From Caballeronia glathei (GTDB lineage Bacteria > Pseudomonadota > Gammaproteobacteria > Burkholderiales > Burkholderiaceae): 64,000 nucleotides of DNA. Every line of letters begins with the position of its first letter. Position 1 is the first letter of the stretch. Made by a program: the position numbers and the translations under genes. Positions 27,225 to 36,697 of this stretch are shown here, one piece after another. Location: the NCBI RefSeq assembly GCF_000698595.1, contig NZ_JFHC01000007.1, positions 1-64,000 on the forward strand, in the 5' to 3' direction. The notes under the pieces are model-generated. The model saw only the letters and a list, made by a program, of their open reading frames with translations, was not told where the DNA came from and did no database searches.

Positions 27225-28040
27225 TCATCCTTCGGACATCAACCCGAACCGCCACGAAAGCCGCCGCGTGGAAAGAAGCAACTGCTGCGCGAGGTCGCCG
27301 CGCGGATCGCTGTCGAATCCTCCCGCCGACCCGATCAGCGCCAGCACGAGGCACACGTTGCCCGTGTGGTCGAACACCGGTGCGGCGAGCGTGTGAATCC
27401 CGGGCACGGGCGCACCCAGCGCGGTATCGATGCCCTGTGCCCTGATCGCCGCGAGCCGCGCCCGATAGTCCTCGTCGCGCGCATCCCCATCGCGCCCGTG
27501 CGATGCGGCCTGAACCCCGGCCAGCCGGATCGCGTCCTGCTGCAGCAGCCCGGCGAGCACGTCGCCGGCAAGATGCGCGGCGAACACGCGGCCGATCGCC
27601 GTATTCACGAGCGACATCACCGTCCCGATGCGCAGGCTCACGTGCTGCGGCCGGGCCGATTCCTCCAGCCTCACGACGGTCGGCCCGAGCGGTCCGAGCG
27701 CCGCTGCCGCGACGCTCATCCCCGTGTTCGTCGCGAGTGCCGCGATTTCGGGCTCGGCGTCGCGGATCGGCGAAAGGCGCTGCAGCGCGATCAGCCCCAG
27801 TTCGAGCGAAAGCGGGCCGGCCCCGAAGAGGCCGGCGTCGTCGCGGGCCATGAGGCCGATCTTCACGAGACTCACGAGATGCGGAAACGCCTTCGCCGCC
27901 GGCATGTCCGCGGCGGCCGCCAGATCGCGCAAGGATAGCGGCCGTCCCGCGGAAACGAGCGCGAGCAGCAGTTCGCCGGTGTTGTCGAGTGCGTTGATGC
28001 CGCGCTGCGGGCGGATGTCGTCGGTCATCGGAGAAGCCAT
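27225..28040 (-). CDS. IclR-family transcriptional regulator
   Basis: A 271-residue regulator. An N-terminal winged helix-turn-helix (LSLRDLAAAADMPAAKAFPHLVSL, residues about 35-58) precedes an IclR effector domain with the segments GPTVVRLEESARP, IGTVMSLVNTAIGRVFAAH and HTLAAPVFDHTGNVCLVLALIG. Start at 28040 or at ATG 28028. It follows another IclR gene with a three-base gap on the same strand, so the pair is cotranscribed. The effector is unknown. Confidence 0.85.
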   Translation of the reverse strand: MASPMTDDIRPQRGINALDNTGELLLALVSAGRPLSLRDLAAAADMPAAKAFPHLVSLVKIGLMARDDAGLFGAGPLSLELGLIALQRLSPIRDAEPEIAALATNTGMSVAAAALGPLGPTVVRLEESARPQHVSLRIGTVMSLVNTAIGRVFAAHLAGDVLAGLLQQDAIRLAGVQAASHGRDGDARDEDYRARLAAIRAQGIDTALGAPVPGIHTLAAPVFDHTGNVCLVLALIGSAGGFDSDPRGDLAQQLLLSTRRLSWRFGLMSEG

Positions 28041-28043
28041 GGG

Positions 28044-28850
28044 TCAGAGGAGGTCGGTGACGGTGCGGGCCGTCGCAAGGAGCGCGTTCGCGACGGGCCC
28101 GTCCCAGCCGACGTCGATCGAGCCCGACGAGCCGATCGCCGTCAGCGCGAGCTGCATGCGCTGCGCGCCATCGAACACCGGCACGCTCATGCTGCTGATG
28201 CCGGGGCTCGGCGCATCGACGCTGCGCTCGATCCCGCGCGCCCGGATTTCCGCGAGGCGCGCTTCGAGATCCGAGCCGGGCGGCGCAGCGTCGTCCTGGT
28301 GGGCGAGCATCGCGGCGACGCGCCGCGGGTCATCGAACGCGCGAAAGACGCGCCCCGTCGCCGTGGCCGACAGCGACATCACCGTCCCCACGTGCAGGTT
28401 CACGTGCAGGGCAAACCCGCCGCGCTCGTAGCGCACGATGGTCGGCCCCTGCGGCCCGGCGACGCACATCGCGACACTCGCCCCGATCGATTCCGCGAGC
28501 GCCACCACATGCGGCACGGCCACGCGGTACGCCGGCTGCTGTTCGAGCTGCAGCAGGCCGAGCCGCAGCGACAGCGGGCCGGGCTCGTAATTGCCGGTGA
28601 GTGCGTCGCGCTTGACGAGCCCGAGCCGCGTCAAACTCACGAGATAGGTATGCGCCTGCGCTGTGGAAAGCTGCGCGGCGTCGGCGAGGGCGCTGAGCGC
28701 GAGCGGCCCGCGCTGGCGCGCGAGCGCATCGAGCAGCCGCCCGCCCACTTCGACGCTCTGAATTCCGCGCTGCTTCCGGTCCGCCTTTTCTTCCTTGTCG
28801 CCCTCGTCGGCCCCTTTTTCGGCCGCATCCGGCTGCGCGTCGCGCTTCAT
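28044..28850 (-). CDS. IclR-family transcriptional regulator, paralogue
   Basis: A 268-residue regulator, similar in layout to its downstream neighbour: winged helix-turn-helix (LALSALADAAQLSTAQAHTYLVSL near residue 50), then the effector domain with GPTIVRYERGG, VGTVMSLSATATGRVFRAF and SSMSVPVFDGAQRMQLALTAIG. A charged N-terminal tail (Asp, Glu, Lys rich) precedes the DNA-binding part. The ATG at 28850 was chosen; the frame stays open to 28985 but that region holds candidate operators. It is divergent from the metallo-beta-lactamase-fold gene and probably controls it and the MFS gene. Confidence 0.83.
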   Translation of the reverse strand: MKRDAQPDAAEKGADEGDKEEKADRKQRGIQSVEVGGRLLDALARQRGPLALSALADAAQLSTAQAHTYLVSLTRLGLVKRDALTGNYEPGPLSLRLGLLQLEQQPAYRVAVPHVVALAESIGASVAMCVAGPQGPTIVRYERGGFALHVNLHVGTVMSLSATATGRVFRAFDDPRRVAAMLAHQDDAAPPGSDLEARLAEIRARGIERSVDAPSPGISSMSVPVFDGAQRMQLALTAIGSSGSIDVGWDGPVANALLATARTVTDLL

Positions 28851-28864
28851 CAAGAGAAAACCCC

Positions 28865-28990
28865 GCTGTTGGCAAATGTCCGCGAAAGGAAGATGGTAGC
28901 TGACGCGGGGCTCCGAAGCGCTCTCCGCGGGATCCCCGGCGTTTACCCGTAATTTGCGTATAACAAGCAGACTTGCTGTTGACAAATATC
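28865..28990 (+). promoter_or_regulatory. Two 16-bp direct repeats, candidate IclR operators
   Basis: GCTGTTGGCAAATGTC at 28865-28880 and GCTGTTGACAAATATC at 28975-28990 are the same in 14 of 16 positions and lie in the same orientation 110 bp apart in the divergent intergenic region. One is in the leader of the IclR gene, the other 57 nt before the metallo-beta-lactamase-fold gene. They are good candidates for binding sites of one or both IclR proteins; the assignment is inference. Confidence 0.5.
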
Positions 28991-29046
28991 ATGGCGACGC
29001 CGATGATGGCTCCACTCCCCCAAAGAACTCTGCAAGCGCGACGAAT

Positions 29047-30006
29047 ATGGCAAAGGCATTTGCATCCCAGGCCGACCTGGAAGAGAAGAAAGTCACCTTC
29101 ACGCAGCTTTCCGAGAATGCCTGGGCCTATACGGCCGAAGGCGATCCGAATTCGGGCGTGATCATCGGCGACGACAGCGTGCTGATCGTCGACACCACGG
29201 CCACGCCCGCGATGGCGCAGGACCTGATCGCGAAGATCCGCAGCGTCACCGACAAGCCGATCAAGCACGTCGTGCTCTCGCACTACCACGCAGTGCGGGT
29301 GCTGGGCGCGTCGGCGTATTTCGAGGAAGGCGCCGAGCAGGTGATCGCGAGCCGCGGCACGTACGAAATGATCGTCGAGCGCGGCGAGCAGGACATGAAG
29401 TCGGAGATCGAGCGCTTTCCGCGGCTTTTCGCCGGCGTCGAGACGGTGCCGGGCCTCACCTGGCCGACGCTCGTGTTCGAAAAGGAGATCACGCTGTGGC
29501 TCGGCAAGCTCGAAGTGCGCATCGCGCATCTGGGCGCGGGGCACACGAAGGGCGACACGATCGTCTGGCTGCCGTCGCAGAAGGTGCTGTTCTCGGGCGA
29601 TCTCGTCGAGTACGACGCAGCCTGCTATTGCGGCGACGCACAGCTCGAGCAATGGCCCGCGACGCTCGAGGCGCTGCGCGCGCTGAACCCCGAAAAGCTC
29701 GTGCCGGGGCGCGGTCCGGCGCTGCTGTCGCCAGCTGAAGTGAACCAGGGCATCGACTACACGAAGGACTTCGTCACGACGCTGCTCGCGGCGGGCCGCG
29801 ACGCCGTCACGGAAAAGCTCGACCTGAAGGGCGCGATGGCGCTCACGCGCAAAACGATGGACCCGAAGTTCGGGCACGTCTTCATCTACGAGCACTGCCT
29901 GCCGTTCGACGTCTCGCGCGCGTTCGACGAAGCGAGCGGCATCGCGCACCCGCGCATCTGGACCGCCCAGCGCGACAAGGACATGTGGTCCGCGCTGCAG
30001 GACTGA
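29047..30006 (+). CDS. Metallo-beta-lactamase-fold hydrolase with altered metal motif
   Basis: A 319-residue protein of the MBL superfamily. It shows the usual strand pattern (SGVIIGDDSVLIVDTTATPAMA), the second-domain motif GAGHTKGDTIVWLPSQKVLFSGDLV and a C-terminal extension. The metal-binding HxHxDH motif is reduced to SHYHAVRVLGAS: the first two histidines remain, while the Asp and third His are Val and Leu-side residues. Either the site binds one metal or the chemistry differs. It is followed by an MFS transporter gene and divergent from two IclR genes, which suggests catabolism of an imported organic acid or ester. Substrate unknown. Confidence 0.8.
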   Translation: MAKAFASQADLEEKKVTFTQLSENAWAYTAEGDPNSGVIIGDDSVLIVDTTATPAMAQDLIAKIRSVTDKPIKHVVLSHYHAVRVLGASAYFEEGAEQVIASRGTYEMIVERGEQDMKSEIERFPRLFAGVETVPGLTWPTLVFEKEITLWLGKLEVRIAHLGAGHTKGDTIVWLPSQKVLFSGDLVEYDAACYCGDAQLEQWPATLEALRALNPEKLVPGRGPALLSPAEVNQGIDYTKDFVTTLLAAGRDAVTEKLDLKGAMALTRKTMDPKFGHVFIYEHCLPFDVSRAFDEASGIAHPRIWTAQRDKDMWSALQD

Positions 30007-30103
30007 GCGTACATCCCCAGGGAAGGGGCGGCGCGGCCGCCCGCTTCCCGTCTTCGACGAACGGCGCGCAAGACGCCGATCCCCATCTGTATCGGAGTGA
30101 GAC

Positions 30104-31429
30104 ATGACGAAGTCGATCAGTTCGGCGGCGGTCCCCGTGACCACCGCCGCGAGCGAGGACGACCTGCTGCTGCGCAAGGTCGCGTGGCGCATCATTCCTT
30201 TTCTGTTTGTTTGTTACGTGGTGTCGTTCCTCGACCGGATCAACATCGGCTTCGCGCAGTTGCAGATGAAGCACGATCTCGGCTTCAGCGACGCGATGTA
30301 CGGCCTGGGCGCCGCCGTCTTCTACATCGGCTATGTGCTCTGCGAAGTGCCGAGCAACCTGCTGCTCGCAAAATACGGCGCGCGCCGCACCTTCACGCGG
30401 ATCATGCTGCTGTGGGGGCTCGCGTCGGTCGGCATGATGTTCGTGTCGAGCCCGGCTCACTTCTACCTGCTGCGCTTTCTGCTCGGCGTGTTCGAAGCGG
30501 GCTTCTTCCCCGGCATCGTGCTGTACCTGACGTTCTGGTTCCCGGCCAACCGGCGTGCGGCGGTGCTGTCGGTGTTCTTTGCGGGCGTCGCGGTGGCGGG
30601 CGTGTTCCGCGGACTCGTCTCCGGCTGGATCATGCGCGACATGAGCGGCGTGATGGGGCTCTTCGGCTGGCAGTGGATGTTCGCGATCGAAGGCGCGCCC
30701 GCCGTGCTGCTTGCAGTCTTCGCGCTCTACTATCTCGTTGATTCGCCGCGCCACGCGAAATGGCTGACGCCGCTGGAGCGCGACCGTTTCGAGACGCTCT
30801 GCGCCGAGGGCCGCGCGAAGGAGAGCGCACACGACTCGAGCGCACTCGTCGCAGCGCTGCGCAATCCGCGGGTGTACCTGTTCGCGTTCGTCTACTTTTC
30901 GCTGACGTGCGCGTCGCTCACGCTGAGCTTCTGGATGCCGCTCATGATCCGCGACTTCGGCATCAAGGATGTCGTGTCGGTGAGCCTCTACTCGGTCGTG
31001 CCCAACGCGATCGGCGCGGTGGGCCTCGTCCTGATCGCGCGCCATTCGGATCGTGTGAGGGAGCGCCGCAAGCACTTCGCGTTCTGCACGATCGGCGGGG
31101 CCATCGCGCTCGCGGCGCTCACGCTGCATCTGCCGAGCTTTCCCGCCATGCTCGCGATCCTCTCGGTCGCCGCCGTGCTGATCTTTGCCGCGCTCCCGAT
31201 CTTCTGGTCGGTGCCGCCGGGCTACCTGTCGGGCAAGACGGCTGCTGCGGGCATCGCGTTCATCAGCAGCATCGGGATCACGAGCGGGATCGTGAGCCCG
31301 TGGGTGATCGGGCAGATCCGCACGACGACGGGCAGCATGGATCTCGCCGTCTATCTGCTCGCGGGGCTGCTGCTCCTGAGCGGGCTTGCGCTGATGGCGG
31401 GTGTGAAGAAGGAATCGGCGACGGCTTAG
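30104..31429 (+). CDS. MFS transporter, anion:cation symporter (ACS) family
   Basis: A 441-residue transporter with twelve predicted membrane helices. SFLDRINIGFAQLQMKHDLGFS in helix 1 and the loop KYGARRTFTRIMLLWG are typical of the ACS group, which takes up organic anions such as phthalate, tartrate or sugar acids. It lies about 100 nt after the MBL-fold gene on the same strand and is likely its transport partner. The substrate cannot be read from the sequence. Confidence 0.85.
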   Translation: MTKSISSAAVPVTTAASEDDLLLRKVAWRIIPFLFVCYVVSFLDRINIGFAQLQMKHDLGFSDAMYGLGAAVFYIGYVLCEVPSNLLLAKYGARRTFTRIMLLWGLASVGMMFVSSPAHFYLLRFLLGVFEAGFFPGIVLYLTFWFPANRRAAVLSVFFAGVAVAGVFRGLVSGWIMRDMSGVMGLFGWQWMFAIEGAPAVLLAVFALYYLVDSPRHAKWLTPLERDRFETLCAEGRAKESAHDSSALVAALRNPRVYLFAFVYFSLTCASLTLSFWMPLMIRDFGIKDVVSVSLYSVVPNAIGAVGLVLIARHSDRVRERRKHFAFCTIGGAIALAALTLHLPSFPAMLAILSVAAVLIFAALPIFWSVPPGYLSGKTAAAGIAFISSIGITSGIVSPWVIGQIRTTTGSMDLAVYLLAGLLLLSGLALMAGVKKESATA

Positions 31430-31516
31430 TAAGCGCCGGCAGATCGACGGCGCGTACGAAAAGCCGGATGGGGGATTCGTGTAAGGCAGGCCCGGGCGCA
31501 GACGCCGCGCGTGCGT

Positions 31517-32152
31517 TCAGGCCGCGTCGTCCAGCTTGACGGCAAACCCGCGCTGCACGCCGGGCCGCGCGAACAGGGCCTCGTACCAGCGCTTGACGTT
31601 CGGGTACTCGTCGAGCGAGACCTGGTGGCGCTCATGCCGCCACGCCCAGCCGAGAATGGCGAAATCCGCCACCGACAGATCGCCCGCGACGAACTCTGCC
31701 TGTGCGAGCCGCCGGTCCAGCACGCCGTAGAGGCGCCGCGTTTCGTCGGAGTAGCGCTTGAGCCCGTAGCGCCGGTCAATCTCCGACTCCACCATCCGGA
31801 AGTGATGCACCTGGCCCGGCATCGGGCCGAAGCCGCCCATCTGCCACATCAGCCATTCGAGTACCGGCACGCGCTCGCGCAGGCTCGCGGGCAGGAACTT
31901 GCCGGTCTTTTCGCCGAGATAGAGCAGGATCGCGCCCGATTCGAAGACGCTGATCGGCTGGCCGCCGGGGCCGTCCGGGTCGACGATCGCCGGAATGCGA
32001 TTGTTCGGGCTGATGCGCAGGAACTCCGGCGCGTGCTGTTCGCCTTTCGAAATGTTGACGGTCTTCACCGTGTAGGGCAGGTCCATCTCTTCGAGCGCGA
32101 CGCTGATCTTGCGGCCGTTCGGCGTGTTCCAGGTATGCAGGGCGATTGTCAT
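31517..32152 (-). CDS. Glutathione S-transferase family protein, YfcG-like
   Basis: A 211-residue protein. The N-terminal thioredoxin-like domain has NTPNGRKISVALEEMDLPY, then FLRISPNNRIPAIVDPDG and VFESGAILLYLGEKTG; the helical domain has WQMGGFGPMPGQVHHF. These are the landmarks of the YfcG/Nu-class glutathione transferases, which act as disulfide reductases and use a Thr/Asn pair rather than Cys or Tyr. Single gene, convergent with the MFS gene. Confidence 0.88.
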   Translation of the reverse strand: MTIALHTWNTPNGRKISVALEEMDLPYTVKTVNISKGEQHAPEFLRISPNNRIPAIVDPDGPGGQPISVFESGAILLYLGEKTGKFLPASLRERVPVLEWLMWQMGGFGPMPGQVHHFRMVESEIDRRYGLKRYSDETRRLYGVLDRRLAQAEFVAGDLSVADFAILGWAWRHERHQVSLDEYPNVKRWYEALFARPGVQRGFAVKLDDAA

Positions 32153-32326
32153 TGCAGGCGGTGAATTAAACGGGTTGAGCCGATGCCGGTTCGCGCGGCG
32201 GGGCGTGCGGAGTGGGAGTCTTCAACGATACACGAATGCGCCTGCCAGCACTGTCGGGCCGGATGGGACGGAAGATTACCGGCGCGTACAGACGGCGCAG
32301 CGTTTCCGGCCCCGTTCAGCCCTCAA

Positions 32327-33394
32327 TCAGCCCGCAATCTTCGATGCGGTTTCCGTGCCCGCCGTCGCGGGGCTGCCGCATGCAAGGCAGTAACGCGCGA
32401 ACGCGTTCTTGCGTGCGCCGCATTGCGTGCACTTGTCGAACACGCAGATGCCGCAGTGCGGACAGAAGTTTTCGTTCGGGTCCTCCGGGTGCAGCGCGCG
32501 CTCGCAGCCCGGGCAGACCTTGCGCGCGAAGCGCGCCATCACCACTTCATAGCCCAGCGACGCGCGCCTTTGCGCGTCGCTCTGCGCTTCGGCGATACGC
32601 TGCTGCTCGCGGTATCGCGTGAGCGCGCGGATGAGGTACAGGCCCGCGACGAGCGTCCCCGCGATACCGACCGCGTAGCGCACGTACCCGCCGTAGCTCG
32701 GCAGATACGGCACGAGTTCGACGAAGAACGTGAACACCGCGAAGATGCCGAAGCCCCACACGAACGGCCAGTACTTCGACTGCCGCCGGCGCACCATCAG
32801 CCACCCCGCCACGACGAGGAGCGGCAGCGTGATCGCGAGCCGCAAGCCGAACACGCGCAGCTCCTGCCGCCCCACGGCCGCGTCGTACCTGTCGCGCGCA
32901 TCGTCCTCCAGCGCGGCGAGCTTCGCCTGATCCGCATTCTGACGGCGAGCAAGGTCGAGGTCCTGCCGATCGAGTTCCTCGACGGCGCGCTGCGCGTCGC
33001 GCTGGCGCGCTACGATGGCGTCGACCTGACGCACGCGGCTCGTCACCTCGGGGTCGGCGGCGGCATCGTCGGTGACGTGGCGCGTGGTCGCCCACGCGCG
33101 AAAGGATGCCTGCGCCTGTTCGACATCGTGTTCCGCCGCCGTGAGCAGCAGGCGCTTCGACGCGAGCGCGTCGCTGACCGTGCGGCGCTGTGCGGCGAGC
33201 TTGTCGAGATCGAGTCTGATCGGCGCGGCGGCCTGCTTATCGATGAAGACTTCCAGACTCAGCGGCGCTTCGACGTGCGGCAGATCACCGACGACAAGAC
33301 GCCCGAAGCCGGTCAAAAAGCCGGCAAAGAGAATGGCCACGCACCAGAGGACCCGCTGATACAGCCGCTCCGACAACCGCAAGTTCTTGTTCAT
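32327..33394 (-). CDS. Membrane protein with C-terminal double zinc ribbon
   Basis: A 355-residue protein I do not recognise by name. One helix lies near residues 15-37, a long charged, probably coiled-coil, segment covers about 60-165, three helices lie between about 178 and 260, and the C-terminus has four CxxC-type pairs (VCPGC, FCPHCG, CTQCG, YCLACG), a double zinc-ribbon arrangement. The coiled coil is probably periplasmic and the ribbon cytoplasmic. It is the last gene after the TonB receptor and PepSY genes with short gaps, so a link to iron or metal handling is possible, not shown. Confidence 0.7.
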   Translation of the reverse strand: MNKNLRLSERLYQRVLWCVAILFAGFLTGFGRLVVGDLPHVEAPLSLEVFIDKQAAAPIRLDLDKLAAQRRTVSDALASKRLLLTAAEHDVEQAQASFRAWATTRHVTDDAAADPEVTSRVRQVDAIVARQRDAQRAVEELDRQDLDLARRQNADQAKLAALEDDARDRYDAAVGRQELRVFGLRLAITLPLLVVAGWLMVRRRQSKYWPFVWGFGIFAVFTFFVELVPYLPSYGGYVRYAVGIAGTLVAGLYLIRALTRYREQQRIAEAQSDAQRRASLGYEVVMARFARKVCPGCERALHPEDPNENFCPHCGICVFDKCTQCGARKNAFARYCLACGSPATAGTETASKIAG

Positions 33395-33433
33395 CTGCTA
33401 CGCCCCGTCGTGTTCGCCGTTCGGTACGGACGG

Positions 33434-34528
33434 TCAATAGGGTCGCACAGTCCGGATTTTTCGTCGACGCCACCACTGCCAGATGCCCGTCACGGCGATC
33501 GCTCCCAGCGTCAGGCCGCTGATCGCGACCACGCCCTCGAGCAGCGGGCCGCCAAGCTCGCCCGTATGCAGCGGGTAGATCACGACGACGGCGCGCGCCC
33601 CCGGGTCGAGCTGATCCCAGCGCTGCGCCGCAAGAACCTTTCCGGTGAACGGATCGAGCCAGACCGACGACAGGCCGTTCGGATGCGGATCGTCCGGCGT
33701 TTTCAGGCGCACGCGCAGCGGCACACCGGGCTTCGCGGGCAACTGGACGATGCTTGCCATCGCGCCCGGGAACTGCGCTTGCGCCTGCGCGACCAGCGTA
33801 TCGAGCGGCCGCGGGGGACGCGCGGGGTCCGGCGAGTGGGGGAGGACCGGCGGCTTCATCGGACGGGCACCGCTCATGGCGGTGACGAAACCGCCGAGCG
33901 GTCGCCACGCCATGTAGGCGCCGGTCGCGACCGATAGCGCAATGACGATCCCGATCGTCGCGCCGCCCACCCGATGCAGGTCGTACAGGGCACGCGAGAC
34001 GCCCTTGCGCAGTTCGATCCGCCAGTTGGGACGGCCGGAACGCGGCCACCACAGCACGAGACCGGACACGAGGAGCATCAGGTAGAACAACGCGACGAAT
34101 GCGAGCAGGCCCTTGCCGGTCGCGCCCATCAGGAGCGAACTGTGCAGCTTGAACAGGGCGTTGAAGAAGCCCTGTGTCTCGGCACGGCGTCCGAGTTCGT
34201 TGCCCGTAAAGGGATCGATATAGACGGTGCCGTCCCATTTGCCGTGGACCGTTACCCGCAGGCTTTCGTCGGCGGCACGCGGCAGGCGAAACGAGAATGT
34301 CGAGCCGTGGACGAACTGAGCCTCGATGCGCTGCCGGACCTGTTCCAGTGGCAGGGCGCGTGCATGTTCATGCGCGTTTGCCTTGAAGAGTCCGGCGTGC
34401 AGGCGTTCGTCGATCGGGCCGCTGATCACGAGCAGCGCGCCGGTGATGCCCATGAGCGCGAGCACCCAGCCGAGCGAGAGCGCGAACCACCGGTGTGCGG
34501 TGAGCCAGAGCTTACGCAGATGCGGCAT
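33434..34528 (-). CDS. PepSY-associated membrane protein (ferric-siderophore reductase type)
   Basis: A 364-residue PepSY_TM protein with four membrane helices. LTAHRWFALSLGWVLALMGITGALLV near the start, LFKLHSSLLMG and ALYDLHRVGGATIGI carry conserved histidines that can bind haem, and WQWWRRRK ends the last helix. Two periplasmic PepSY-like segments end in YIDPFTGNELG and WLDPFTGKVLA. It lies 42 nt after a TonB-dependent receptor gene, the usual place for proteins that take part in releasing iron from siderophores. Confidence 0.82.
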   Translation of the reverse strand: MPHLRKLWLTAHRWFALSLGWVLALMGITGALLVISGPIDERLHAGLFKANAHEHARALPLEQVRQRIEAQFVHGSTFSFRLPRAADESLRVTVHGKWDGTVYIDPFTGNELGRRAETQGFFNALFKLHSSLLMGATGKGLLAFVALFYLMLLVSGLVLWWPRSGRPNWRIELRKGVSRALYDLHRVGGATIGIVIALSVATGAYMAWRPLGGFVTAMSGARPMKPPVLPHSPDPARPPRPLDTLVAQAQAQFPGAMASIVQLPAKPGVPLRVRLKTPDDPHPNGLSSVWLDPFTGKVLAAQRWDQLDPGARAVVVIYPLHTGELGGPLLEGVVAISGLTLGAIAVTGIWQWWRRRKIRTVRPY

Positions 34529-34570
34529 CGGGAACCTGGTCTGGCGGAAATGTCGTCACGCGAGCGCCCT

Positions 34571-36697
34571 TCAATAGACGAAGTGGCCCTGAACATAGAT
34601 CAGGCGCGGCGCGCCCACCATCCGTCCGGCGTTGCCGTCGACGTTGCGCGTGTAGTAGCGCTTGTCCGCGATGTTGTTGACGCCCAGCGTCAGGTTGCTG
34701 CCCTTCCAGCCGGGGATCTTCCAGTCGGCCTGCATGTTCCACACGCGAAAGCCCGGGATGCGGCCGACGCGCGCGTCGGGCGTCTCGTTGACGGTATTCG
34801 TCACGTCGGAAAACTGCGAGCTCTGGTGCGTGGTGGACACGTCGAATGTCCAGCCATGCGTCTCGTAGCGCAGGCCGAGCGTATCGGTGATGCGCGAATA
34901 GAACGGCACGTCGAGGCCGGCGGTCGGCCCCGATTCCTGGATCGCCTTCGTGTAGGTGAAGTTCGCGTAGGCGTCGAGACCGCGCAGCACGCTGTCTTCG
35001 GCGAACGCGTAGTCGATCGCGGTTTCGATACCCTGGTGATGCGTGGCGCCGATGTTCTGGAACGTGGGCGGCGTGAGGCCCGGCACCTGCACGATCTGGT
35101 TGTCGAAGCGCATGTTGAAGAGCGTCAGCTCCGCATGAATACGCCTGCTCGTCCAGCGTGCGCCCACTTCGACTGTCTTCGCGAGTTCGGGCTGCAGCGG
35201 ATTGGCCGCCGTCTGCGAGTTCAGCTGCAGGTTCTGCACCGGGCCGAACGATGTGCTGTAGTCGGTAAAAAGCGTCAGCGACGAATTCCACAGATACGCG
35301 AGGCTCACCGCCGGCAGCGGCTTGTTGTTCGTCGTCTCGTAGCTTTGCAGCAGCGTGTCGTCGAGACGGTTCGACGAGATGTGCTCGAAGCGCACGCCCG
35401 GCGTGAGGCGCCAGCGGCCGAACGCGATGCGGTCGTCGAGGTACACGGCGTGAGCGTCCGTTGCATTCTCGAAGGTGCTCGTCGGGCCGATCGCGCCCGT
35501 CGCGAGCGTCTGGTTGTAGCTGTTGTCGTCGCCGCGCTCGCGAATGTAGCGGTACCCGACGGTCACGTCGTGCTGCGTCGGGCCAAGCGAGAAACGCTGC
35601 GTGAAGCGCGGCTCGACACCCGTCGTGTTGTAGTTGCGCGGCTGATACTGAAGCTGCGTGCCGGCCGCGTTGATGAGCGCGCTGTTGCGATAGCTCTCGT
35701 TGTAGAACGCACGCACCTCGAATTCCTGATTCGCCGACAGCGTGTTGATGTAGCCGACATCCACCGCCTTGCGATTGCCGTTCCAGAAGTCGGTCGGACG
35801 GGTGTTCTGGAACGGGTCCTCGTTGTATTGCGCGACGGTCAGGCCGCCCGGCGTGCGCGACTTGACGTCGTAGTATGAAAACTTGCCGTAGATCTCGGAC
35901 GTGGCGTTGAGCTCGTAGCGGAACTTGAGCTGGAGATCGTTGATGTGTTCGTCGCTCGCCTCGCGCCAGTCGCTGCCGGTCATGCCCGAATACAGCAGCG
36001 CAAGGCCGAGACCGTTGCTCAACTGCGTCCCGAGAAACGTGTTGTACGTCGTGTTGCTGCCGCCGCCGGCCGTGTAGATGTTTTCGCGCACCGACGCGTC
36101 GGCGGTCAGCCCGGCCTTGTCGGGAATCGCCCGGGTCCTGAAGTTGATCACGCCGCCCACGTTCTGCGGGCCGTAGCGCACGGAGCCACCGCTGCGCACC
36201 ACGTCGATCGACTCGATATTGCCGAGGCTGATCGGCGCAAACGACAGTTGCGGCTGGCCGTAAGGCGCGACCGCAAGCGGGATGCCGTCGAGCAGCACGG
36301 TCGAGCGCGGCGTATAGCGGCCGGTCAGGCCCCGCACGCCGATGTTCAGCGAAACCTGGCTGCCGGCCGTGCCGGAGTTGTCGGTGGACTGCACGCCCGG
36401 GATGCGCCGCATCACGTCGCCGATGCTCGTCGCGCCGCTTTCGTTGATCTGTTCCTTGTCGACCACCGTGCGCGCGCCGGCAAACGTCTTGACACTGTTC
36501 TGAAGCCCGCTGCCGAGCCAGTCGCCCGATACGTTGATCGATTCGAGCACGGTCGACTTGTCGTCGCCACCGGCGGGGGGAGGGGCCTCCTGGGCGGCCG
36601 CCTGATCGGGCTGGCCGAGAAAGGCGAGTGCGGCAACTGCTGCGAACCGGGTAAGCGTGCTGACCGTATCGACACTACGGCGTTCTGCGAAATGCAT
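34571..36697 (-). CDS. TonB-dependent ferric-siderophore receptor, FecA-like
   Basis: A 708-residue outer-membrane receptor. A signal peptide ends near AAAQ-EAPPP, a TonB-box-like VLESINVSG follows, then a plug domain with VMRRIPGVQS, NIGVRGLTGRYTPRSTVLLDGIP and RYGPQNVGGVINF, and a C-terminal beta-barrel ending in ...YVQGHFVY with a terminal aromatic residue. The plug resembles FecA, but there is no long N-terminal signalling extension, and no sigma/anti-sigma pair lies nearby. The ligand may be ferric citrate or another carboxylate siderophore. A Fur-like box upstream suggests iron control. Confidence 0.88.
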   Translation of the reverse strand: MHFAERRSVDTVSTLTRFAAVAALAFLGQPDQAAAQEAPPPAGGDDKSTVLESINVSGDWLGSGLQNSVKTFAGARTVVDKEQINESGATSIGDVMRRIPGVQSTDNSGTAGSQVSLNIGVRGLTGRYTPRSTVLLDGIPLAVAPYGQPQLSFAPISLGNIESIDVVRSGGSVRYGPQNVGGVINFRTRAIPDKAGLTADASVRENIYTAGGGSNTTYNTFLGTQLSNGLGLALLYSGMTGSDWREASDEHINDLQLKFRYELNATSEIYGKFSYYDVKSRTPGGLTVAQYNEDPFQNTRPTDFWNGNRKAVDVGYINTLSANQEFEVRAFYNESYRNSALINAAGTQLQYQPRNYNTTGVEPRFTQRFSLGPTQHDVTVGYRYIRERGDDNSYNQTLATGAIGPTSTFENATDAHAVYLDDRIAFGRWRLTPGVRFEHISSNRLDDTLLQSYETTNNKPLPAVSLAYLWNSSLTLFTDYSTSFGPVQNLQLNSQTAANPLQPELAKTVEVGARWTSRRIHAELTLFNMRFDNQIVQVPGLTPPTFQNIGATHHQGIETAIDYAFAEDSVLRGLDAYANFTYTKAIQESGPTAGLDVPFYSRITDTLGLRYETHGWTFDVSTTHQSSQFSDVTNTVNETPDARVGRIPGFRVWNMQADWKIPGWKGSNLTLGVNNIADKRYYTRNVDGNAGRMVGAPRLIYVQGHFVY

